DNA from: Haematococcus lacustris
Lineage: Eukaryota; Chlorophyta; Chlorophyceae; Chlamydomonadales; Haematococcaceae
NCBI GenBank assembly: GCA_030144725.1
Contig: JASKMD010000019.1
Location: forward strand, 7,247,841-7,311,840
Direction of reading: 5' to 3'
DNA length: 64,000 nt
Part shown: in pieces, positions 1 to 7,949 of the stretch
How the letters are laid out: each line of letters starts with the position of its first letter
How positions within the stretch are numbered: position 1 is the stretch's first letter
The notes under the pieces: model-generated
Told to the model about the DNA's origin: nothing
Database searches by the model: none
What the model saw: only the letters and a program-made list of their open reading frames with translations
Made by a program: the position numbers and the translations under genes

Positions 1-756
1 GCTAAAGTCAACTTTGCCCCCCTCCGCGGTATCCTGGCACTAGTGACTCCTTGCACCCTGGCGGTAGTGCACGTGCATACAACAACGCCGCAGCGACGAG
101 CGAGGTAGAGCGGTCACTAGTCGGTCGGTCGGCGTGTCGTGATGGGGTGCCGGCATGCAAATTTGCAGTGCTATTTTTGAGATCGATTTGTTGCTTGTTG
201 CTGCTACGCATCCGTCTAGTTTTTGCGCCCTTGCTTTGACGTATGCTCATAGCTCCCACGGAAAGGAATTGCAGTGTATTAAAGCGGCCCTGCGCAGGTT
301 GGGAAGCTCTTAAAATCACAGTACGTAGAAACCTTATTTTTGGGCAGGAAGTGCATCAAACGCCGTGCTGACCTGCTGTAGAGACGCAAACGGTGTGCCC
401 CGAGAATCTCGTACACTTTTGGTAGCGTTATTCTTAGGATTAGCACCCATAGATCACCCAGACATACCTACCATGCTCATGTCTAAATTACCCCATCATC
501 TCGCGCTCACTAGGCTGCGAAAGTGTAAGAGATTGTTCTAATTCCTCCAAGCTACCACCAACGTTCATCAGCGGCACAAATGATGCAGACTGGCGGCCAT
601 AATTAGCGATGGGCCGACGCAGTCAGCGTAGTAAGAATAGGAAGGATCGGAAAGCATAGGACAGCAAAGGGGAGCATAGGGAAGCATAAGAAAGCATAGG
701 AAGCTCTCGTCGTTCATCAGCCCTCTCATTAATGTCGTCGAAGGAGTAAGGAGCGA
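1..756. other. Intergenic, no gene seen
   Basis: Only short open frames with no family motif or convincing splice structure. Between about 640 and 705 a short AAGCATAGGA-type word recurs several times in imperfect form. No RNA gene or element end was recognised. Confidence 0.5.
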
Positions 757-890
757 CCGGCCAACCTAGAATTCTATTTCTAGGTTTCTAGGCTCAGGAA
801 AAATTTCTAGGTTTCCAGCCGGCCAACCTAGAATTCTATTTCTAGGTTTCTAGGCTCAGGTAAAATTTCTAGGTTTCCGAGCCACCTAGA
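757..890. repeat. 62-bp tandem duplication
   Basis: The block starting CCGGCCAACCTAGAATTC at 757 is repeated from 819 (period 62 bp), and a third partial copy starts near 881 (CCACCTAGAATTCTA). Each unit contains three TTTCTAGG-type words. No coding potential; probably remnant tandem or transposon-end sequence. Confidence 0.8.
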
Positions 891-1212
891 ATTCTATGGG
901 CGTAACCTACGAAGGAGAGACCAGAAAAAACAATTCCTTCGGACATGCTGCCTGCAGCTCGTAGTATATGCTTTGATGTTGTGGAGGAGTAGGGCCATTG
1001 CAACGCTGAGACATGTTGCGAGCGAGCTGCGGCTGCCCGATGCGAGATGCGAGCCACCCGGTTAACCGACATAACCGCCGGCCCTCGCGCTAGCGCTGTT
1101 GTGTACCGTACCTACCAGCACCCGCTTACAAAAGAGCGCCGCATCCATTTACATTAACCTTGCCAGCTGGACACTTGGAAAGGGTTGGTGGGCGTCCAGG
1201 CCGTGCAGACCC

Positions 1213-1317
1213 GTTGATGCAGTAGGCATATTGGGGAGGCTCGCTGATCAAGGCTGTGTAAGCGCGGCATCAAATGGCTCACGGTACATTTTGCCAAAGA
1301 GACCTTGTGGGACCTGA
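1213..1317. repeat. Dispersed repeat fragment shared with 28.2 and 30.3 kb
   Basis: The stretch ending GAGACCTTGTGGGACCTGAC is present as an inverted copy at about 28243-28305. A related block with rearranged order lies at about 30260-30360. This is a short, decayed interspersed repeat with no open frame of note. Confidence 0.6.
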
Positions 1318-1440
1318 CTAGAAGCTTCGGGCTTTGGGCAGGCCGCGCTCATCGCGGAAAGACAAATGGAACGCTTTGTCGTTGCTGCTAAGCCACTTCG
1401 TTGTCAAAAACTTCAGATATTTGACCTAACGTTGACCGCG

Positions 1441-1530
1441 CTTTTGTATAATTGCCGGGCCGCGGGGTACTCTTTTGTATAATTGCCGGGCCGCGGGGTA
1501 CGCTTTTGTATAATTGACGGGCCGCGGACC
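1441..1530. repeat. 31-bp tandem repeat, 3 copies
   Basis: Units start at 1441, 1472 and 1503 with the core CTTTTGTATAATTGCCGGGC; the last copy is slightly diverged. Just downstream a 10-bp stem (CATATACACC at 1604-1613, complement at 1627-1636) could form a hairpin. No gene is apparent. Confidence 0.85.
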
Positions 1531-2276
1531 TCAGATATACCAGATAATCGCCTCTACCTCGCACATTACGCGAATCTAATGGACTCGTCCTCGTCTCCGC
1601 GGCCATATACACCTCGGCTGCGCCTCGGTGTATATGTCCGCCTCGTCTCGGACTCGTCCATTATTTTCGCAAAAAGTACTCGGCCCGCCAATTATCCATT
1701 ACGTATTTGCTGTTCAAGGCGAAACTAGCCGTGTCGAACACCCCGCAGCAACAAAAGGACAACAATTGTTCAGCGGCTTGCTTAGCGGCTCAGAGGCTTG
1801 CATGCCGGCGCACCATTACCACTGCCTCTCAACTCATACGAGCCCCCCAATGTCTTTAAACATGTCATTTGCCTGGCTATCCAAATATCGGGAGCGTTCT
1901 TTGTTGTAGAATCGTGTATAATATACATCGCAAGACCTCCACCAAACCCCCATTGCACACCGGGTCGCTAGGGAAAAGGCTAAAGTTGTTAAGGATGTGT
2001 TAAGGTTGTGTTAAGGATCCGTTAAGGTCGAAGCCCTCAAGTGTTAATATTAACGGTCGCGCCCCAACGGCCATCTATTGACATTTAGTAAATAATCTCC
2101 CATGGAAATGCTACTGGCACAATTGGTAGGACTGGCACCGGGTGAACCACTGAGAACTTCCCTAGAGGGAAAGTTGCATTGGTTCGGCACACACAATCCA
2201 AGGCAAAGTGCAGAAACAAAACACCTCGTTAGGATGACATATGTGTGCACTTAATTGCGTGTGTGTCTGTAGGTTT

Positions 2277-3217
2277 CAGCAGCAGTGGGTTGCAAGATCT
2301 CAATGCCGATGGACGGGCTGCCAAGGGAGTAATTGGTCAGCGTCGCCAGGTCATCAAGGCTGCTCTGCTTGGCATTGTGGGGGCAACCCGGTCTCATTTG
2401 AGCCCAGCTCAAGTTGACGCAGTTATGGCGGAGGTTAACAAGCGCATGACCATTGGCAACAAGCATTGTTGTCTAGAAGTACTCTTGTGCCTGTCAATGC
2501 TGCTCTTGTCCTTCCTAGGCCAGCCCATTCAAGGCTCCCAGCTGCAGGTCCAGCCCCCGGCCCCCCTTCCCCACCTGACCCAACATGCCCTCCCTATACT
2601 CAACCCCGCCTTCCTACACGCACCTCCCCCCGCTCTGCAGCCGCCCCAGCGTAGCTGCCCCCCCCCCCATGCAGTTGGGCATCTGGGGACCCCAAGCTGC
2701 TGGTACAGATCAAGGCTGCCATGGAACTGCTCACCAATGTCAATGTGCTGGAGCACATGACGCGTGGCCCCCCAAAAAAGAAAGAAAGAAAGACTACTCC
2801 CCCCGAAGTTTCAGGGGGCGTGCACTAAGGAACCGCGCGCCGCTTCTGGTCTTTCACACCATGGGAGGGGCCCCCGCGGGCTGACGTATGCCTAAAGGGC
2901 GCTCTCACAGCACGACACGCCCCGGCTCGGAAACGTGTCTACCCTCCTGAGCTTCATAGGAAATTAGCCTACTCCACTCCAGCTCCCGCCCCGCACGATG
3001 GCGGGCACTGCCCTCAAGAGAGATCGATTACGCCAAATATTTCTGGCCCCTTGCGGGTGTCGATCCCCCGGCCTCTCGCAAGAAGAGGGAGGTTTGTAGC
3101 TACTGAACCACACCTGGTGCATGGGGTGCTACTGGCTTCGGGTCCTAACCCGGTTGCGTGGCCCCCACCACCGCAACATCAAGCTGCTGCTCAATAAGGT
3201 GGCGGTGTACGAGCAAC
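2277..3217 (+). pseudogene. Left arm of inverted gene-fragment duplication, broken by a SINE
   Basis: The plus strand reads an unknown protein fragment (motifs such as GVIGQRRQVIK and HLSPAQVDAVMAEVNKRM). It is nearly identical, in reverse orientation, to 3218-3927. The homology runs to 2772, is interrupted by a 383-bp SINE at 2773-3155, and resumes at 3156 with the next part of the same gene. I do not recognise the family. The exon/intron pattern is shared by both arms, so a spliced gene or gene fragment was duplicated. It lacks an obvious start and is presumably non-functional. Confidence 0.6.
2773..3155 (-). mobile_element. SINE-like insertion (SINE 1), 11-bp target duplication
   Basis: A 383-bp insertion flanked by the perfect direct repeat GCGTGGCCCCC (2762-2772 and 3156-3166). 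The right arm of the inverted duplication shows the uninterrupted site. Read on the minus strand, the 3' end at the low coordinate is a CTTT-rich tail (about 2774-2792) preceded by AGTAGTC and a short hairpin. Near the other end lie pol III-like boxes: TGGTTCAGTAGC (3110-3099) and a GATCGACACC-type B box (about 3069-3053). These indicate a tRNA-derived SINE. The tail, hairpin and flank structure recur in a second insertion at 13819-14154. Confidence 0.75.
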
Positions 3218-3927
3218 GTAGTTGCCCCACCAGTTGATGAATCGCTCTTGGTGTTGATAGTACTCCTTGATGCTGGTGTTAATCTTGGTGGCGTTGAGGG
3301 AGTTGCCGTCCCTCTGCAAGTGCTCCTCATCCAGCTCCTTCAGCATGGCAACCGGCCGGGCGCTACTACGTTGCTCGTACACCGCCACCTTACTGAGCAG
3401 CAGCTTGATGTTGCGGTGGTGGGGGCCACGCATCATGTGCTCCAGCACATTGACATTGGTGAGCAGCTCCATGGCAGCCTTGATCTGTACCAGCAGCTTG
3501 GGGTCCCCAGATGCCCAACTGCATGGGGGGGGGGCAGCTACGCTGGGGCGGCTGCAGAGCGGGGGGAGGTGCGTGTAGGAAGGCGGGGTTGAGTATAGGG
3601 AGGGCATGCTGGGTCAGGTGGGGAAAGGGGGCCGGGGGCTGGACCTGCAGCTGGGAGCCTTGAATGGGCTGGCCTAGGAAGGACAAGAGCAGCATTGACA
3701 GGCACAAGAGTACTTCCAGACAACAATGCTTGCTGTCCATGGTCATGCGCTTGTTAACCTCCGCCATAACTGCGTCAACTTGAGCTGGGCTCAAATGAGA
3801 CCGGGTTGCCCCCACAATGCCACGCAGGGCAACCTTGATGACCTGGCGACGCTGACCAATTACTCCCTTGGCAGCCCGTCCCTCGGCATTAAGATCTTGC
3901 AGCCCACTGCCACTGGCACCTGGCCTT
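3218..3927 (-). pseudogene. Right arm of inverted duplication: unknown gene fragment
   Basis: Minus-strand copy of the fragment at 2277-3217, without the SINE. A first coding block (about 3920-3715) carries GVIGQRRQVIK. Then comes a pyrimidine-rich probable intron. A second block (about 3500-3220) contains AAMELLTNVNVLEHMM, KVAVYEQ and QHQERFINWWGNY. The reading frame runs straight into the reverse complement of the left arm at about 3218, so the two copies meet with no spacer and no stop of their own. The family is not recognised; hydrophilic helical composition. Probably a truncated duplicate. Confidence 0.55.
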
Positions 3928-5528
3928 GATGTGCGGAGTGGCAATGTCGCGTGGTGCACATTGCGTCGCGTCATCAGGGGGGCCTAGCCTTCCGTGAAGC
4001 TCTGCGGCTTACCGGCTGCACCCTTTGCGAAGGAGACGGGGAGCTTGCGTTTCTTTTTCGAGGACATCACGGGAATTCAACAACAACATCCAAGCGGAGT
4101 GGCCGTGCTTGGGGGTTCATCAGGTCGCCATCCAACCGGAGTGCCGGCAACGGGAGTGGGGCGGAAATCATTACACAATTTACTTGTGGGACCACTTTGT
4201 CAGAACGTCAGAGATCACAGTCAGAGACCATTGTTAGTTTTGAAGGTGACCGTTAGTCAAAAATTACTAGACAGATGATGTCACAAGCTTCACAAGCTTG
4301 GAAATGTTTGAAGGTGTTGAGAAGGCTCCTGCAAATGTGCATGCAGCTCCTATATCACATTGCTAGCCCTCTGGGGACTTGCAGACACCCGTGGCACAAC
4401 ATGGAAGGGTGCACTAACACCAGTGGTCGCAATGATTACAAATGCTTGAGTCATCTGCATTGGCAGTTTTGTGTACATCCACCAAACAATGAATACTGAC
4501 ATGGCTTGGTCCTCGCAAGTCAATCGTAGGGGCGCTAGCGGCATCTGGCAGCAGCCATCTGTTGAGAAGGTGCAAGGCTTGGAAGCTGGGCAGCTGGCAG
4601 GAAGTGAGTGCAAGGGGAGCAAGAGGTGCAGACCTAGTGCACAAAGGCATGCTGGTGGGGATGACCTTCCCTTGGGGTACCTTTTCTTTTCATGCGCCGC
4701 AGCACTGTCTCAGGTGCCCTTACTTGACCTGCCCCGCTCTGCTGACCATGCTTCTACCAGCTGAATGTAGGGTCAGGCCGTGCCACTGGCCTTCAAGCCT
4801 GTGCCAAGGTATCAGACCAGATGATGTAGCCATGCACCTGCCGTGGCCCATCAAGATGGACTAGATTGGTAGGTGAGCATGATCATGGGGACATGGGCGG
4901 CCAGCAACACGACACTGGCCGACACTTAGCACACTTATTGCCTGTCAGCACTGAACACTGCTTGCTTCGGCGCCCAGCTCAGCTCCTGAATCCGTCACGG
5001 ACTCCCTGGTGGAAGCTTGCTGGCCTCATACACCTGCCAGGCAGGGAGGTAGGCAAGCGCAACGCCTGATGTCCAGCAGCTGGCCACCAAGGGGGTCTAC
5101 TCTACGTCACTCAGCTGCATGCCTGGCTGTGTTAGCAGCCAGGTCGCTGCAGCGGCCAGGTGTCTGCAAGTGGCTGCAGGCGACTGCACTGGCCAGGAGG
5201 CTGCACAACTGGCTGTGTTGGCAGCCAGGTGCCTGCAGTGAGTGTCATTCAGGTCGCCCGCCCTGAGACTCTGCTGCGCTGGGTCAAGGGCTGGGTTAGG
5301 GTTAGGTTAGCTGTATAGTGATGTGTGTAGCATGCACCAGGGGACTGTCAGCTGTGAGGTAGCAGCTCAGCTCCCGTCCATGCTCATTGCTGCTGCCTGT
5401 GCACACGTTGCCTGCTGTCACGGGGTCGGCTGCTGTACTGGCAGAGCGTCATAGGACCCCGACACTAAGGGTGCTGCTAGACACACGGTTGGACAGCTGA
5501 GCCTGACAGGAGACGCGCTTGCACCCAC
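3928..5528. other. No convincing gene; possible 3' end of the NNF1-like gene
   Basis: Between 5080 and 5260 the sequence is built of degenerate GCAGCCAGGT/CTGCAGG words. On the minus strand this stretch offers a splice-acceptor-like CACTGCAG followed by a short open frame ending at a TGA. It could be a terminal exon of the neighbouring minus-strand gene, but nothing in it is diagnostic. The rest shows no supported feature. Confidence 0.4.
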
Positions 5529-6782
5529 CTGCTGCACATCCGTGCCCAAGCTTTTGTATGCTTCTGCCAGTTGCTGGGCAGCTGCTCGCTTCTGCTTCAC
5601 CACCTGCCTCAGCTGGTCCCTACAGGCCACCGCCTGCAGGCACACAATAGTGGGCGCAACTACTAAACCCACACTCCCTGCCAACAGATAAAGATACAAC
5701 ACAGTTACAAGTATACACAGGTACAGGTACAGGTAAACACAGTTACAGGTAAATCCACACTCCCCAAGAAGCTGCATCAGAATAGTTGCTAATCAATCAC
5801 AAGTGGGTGTTACATGGTGGTGTCAGCTTTAGCTTGGCAAGGCACAGGGTGGGAAATGTTGCAGCCCAACGTAGATCAGTTGCTGCTCAGTGGCTAGAAG
5901 CTGGGGCATTATGTTGTGAGGCAAAGGCGTTCAGGTGTGTTCTGCACCCCATTGCAGTGTTGTTGATGGCGCACTGGCTCCTAGGCAGCGGTGCTCTCGT
6001 TCATGCAGGCCACAAGGGTGGTGTGTGGACAAGCTTACATGGTGGTTGGGCAAGTGCCGCAGAGCTCTGGCGCTGAACTGCTGCTGTTGGCATGCTGGGT
6101 GCAGGCAGTGGGCTGCACTTGCATACCTGGGTCAGGGCTGCTTGCAGGTGCGTTGCCTCCTGCCCCATGGCTTGCATGCGTGCAGCAGTCTCTGCTGCTT
6201 GCACCGCTGCAGCCATGTCGACAGATCTGCGACAAGAAGACAGGGGCGGCAAACAGGTGAGCTGCTTGCTGACTAACTGTGAGAACAGTGCAAGGCATGT
6301 CAACAAGCACTGAAGTGTCTCACCCTGACTGCTCTGTTGCATTAGTTGGCTGGGTTGCAGCACACATTTGATCCAGGGCTGCAAGTTTCTCATCCATGCC
6401 ATACTCTCGAAAAATGTCTCCAAACTCTTCCTGCAACATCAGGACGCTTCTTTTGTCTGGCACTGAGTCCAAGACTATCAGTGCAACAGCTTCATACCAA
6501 GGAGTGAGAGCGGATATGACTGAGGACTTGCAAGTATAAGTCTAACAGAGCGGCCACTACAGGCACAGGAAGCCCAGGGAAGTGGACGCCCAATTCCTGA
6601 AAACCAGTGGACACATAGCGAGTTCCCCAGTGGCCACATGGCACATGGGACAAGGCTTGGCATGAGGGGCATCTGCTCACCTGCAAGCTCGGCGTCCTGA
6701 GCCCGTAGTTGAGGCAACGCTGGAAGGAGCTGAACAGCATGTCATGTCGAGATGTGGGCAAGGAGTCGCTTGCGACAAGCAT
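5529..6782 (-). CDS. NNF1/PMF1-like kinetochore protein (MIS12 complex), 3' end uncertain
   Basis: Five exons fit in phase: 6782-6681, 6596-6498, 6430-6324, 6226-6127, 5633-5529 (513 nt, 171 codons), with GT..AG borders throughout. The start is the ATG at 6782. The order of motifs matches the Nnf1/PMF1 family: a short helix with SSFQRCL, a block with HFPGLP and LLDLYLQVLSHI, then EEFGDIFREYGMDEKLAALD, then a coiled coil starting CRDQLRQVVKQKRAAAQQLA. NNF1 pairs with MIS12 in the MIND complex linking centromeric chromatin to the NDC80 microtubule coupler. The family is short (about 200 residues), so one more small exon below 5529 is expected. The last visible frame could also simply read on to a stop at 5418. 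Identification rests on motif pattern only; a different coiled-coil protein is possible. Confidence 0.6.
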
Positions 6783-7436
6783 TCCTACGGTCGCTTCACT
6801 AGCGGTTGCGAAGAACCTTCAGCGCGGGGGTGGTTGTGTGCCGCAAGCAGGTCAGCTGTTCAATCGTGTGTTTGAAAACCAATGACGAGCACACGATTAG
6901 CAGGCCCGCAGCCTCCTATATTGTGTAGGCTTGGTAGCGCGCATTGCGCACTAGTCATAGTGCTAGCTGCGCAGCTGCCGCAATATGTGGCTGGTCTGGT
7001 GCTGGTCTGGTGCTGGTCGAACTGCCTAGAGCCGCAGACACAGCAAGTAAGGTGAGCTGGGGAGGCAGCGCAGCAGATACTGGCCTCCCACAGCTCACAC
7101 CAGAAGTAACACAGCTGTCATGGAGAGGTGCAGCAGTTGGATCGCAGGCGCATGTGGTTCTACTGTGATAGTAGGTGCAGTAGGAGCTCAAGCCCAGGAG
7201 CTTACGATGCAGCGTCCTAAGGCCACGATGGCAAGGCCAGGAAAAAGGACAGGTGAGGGGTGTGACAGGTGCACAGGGCACCCCTTGCTGCCAGGTGGCC
7301 TGGGTTTCCGTACCCAGTGGGGCACCTACAAAATCAATGCATGACTACACGCCAAACAGGGGGAAGGCAATGACGGCCAAATGACCAGTGCCTTCCACAG
7401 TTCTTTAAGGTACAATGTTAAGGGTGGTGGTTGGCA
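6783..7436. other. Upstream region of the NNF1-like gene, no second gene proven
   Basis: Probably contains the promoter of the minus-strand gene starting at 6782. On the plus strand a short basic frame starting at an ATG at 7207 runs into a GTGAGG donor-like site at about 7253. It could be a tiny first exon, but no partner exon was found. Confidence 0.3.
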
Positions 7437-7837
7437 TTGCTTGCAGGAGAGGGGCAGTTGCATAGCGAGCTTTGCTGTCAGCATTTGTGGCCCTCACCCT
7501 CATGGAGCCAGCAAAGGTAAGTTGCGCTCATCCAGTGCTTATGTTGTACCCATGGGGGAGATGCCCAGTGTAGGTATAACTGAAGGGCTTCACATCGTGC
7601 ACAGTGACTGACATTGGTTCCTAACTCATGGCAAACAGCTTGGCATCGTACTGTCACATGGCCATATCCTTTGGGCCTGTCTGTTGTATTGTATGGGTCA
7701 CGAGCCCTGCTTTGGGTGGCTGGCCAGAAAGCAGGCTGGGGCTAGTGTGAGGCAAAGTCTGCGCTCGTGTGTGCGCATGCCGCATATCGACAACAGGGGT
7801 AAGTGAGAGTGCATCAGCAGCACTATGTTGTGTATGT

Positions 7838-7910
7838 GGGGCTATAGCTCAGTTGGTAGAGCGCTTGCTTCGCATGCTAGAGGTCTGGGGTTCGACTCCC
7901 TATGGCTCCA
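7838..7910 (+). tRNA. tRNA-Ala (anticodon CGC)
   Basis: A 73-nt cloverleaf: acceptor GGGGCTA pairs with TGGCTCC, D arm GCTC/GAGC, anticodon loop TTCGCAT (anticodon CGC, reads GCG alanine codons), variable loop AGGTC, T arm with intact GGTTCGACTCC, discriminator A. CCA is not encoded, as usual in eukaryotes. One T-T mismatch sits in the middle of the anticodon stem and is shared by all three copies in the window. A-box (TAGCTCAGTTGG) and B-box are both intact, so this copy is the only likely functional one. It overlaps the left 102-bp target duplication of the LINE. Confidence 0.82.
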
Positions 7911-7949
7911 CACGCTTTTGCATGCCCAGCCTCCCGTCATATGTCGCAC
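7848..7949. repeat. 102-bp target site duplication, left copy
   Basis: Starts CTCAGTTGGTAGAGC inside the tRNA D arm and ends ATGTCGCAC. It is repeated at 11184-11285 with the same length and two base differences. Downstream of the right copy the sequence continues exactly as in the uninterrupted repeat at 15606 onward. Confidence 0.88.

Larger units (their letters stand above)
7437..7949 (+). repeat. Left half of a tRNA-Ala-carrying repeat (copy 1)
   Basis: Homologous to 15101-15605, including the shared phrase ATGGAGCCAGCAAAGGTAAG, a long flank and the tRNA gene at its right end. In this copy the repeat is interrupted after 7949 by a LINE and resumes at 11286. The repeat has no obvious protein of its own and looks like a duplicated chromosomal cassette rather than a transposon with recognisable ends. 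Confidence 0.8.

Noticed and set aside
7902..7949. In-frame ATG in the tRNA as the start of the LINE protein
   Set aside because: These codons belong to the target duplication and tRNA; the element starts at 7950 and the frame match is chance.
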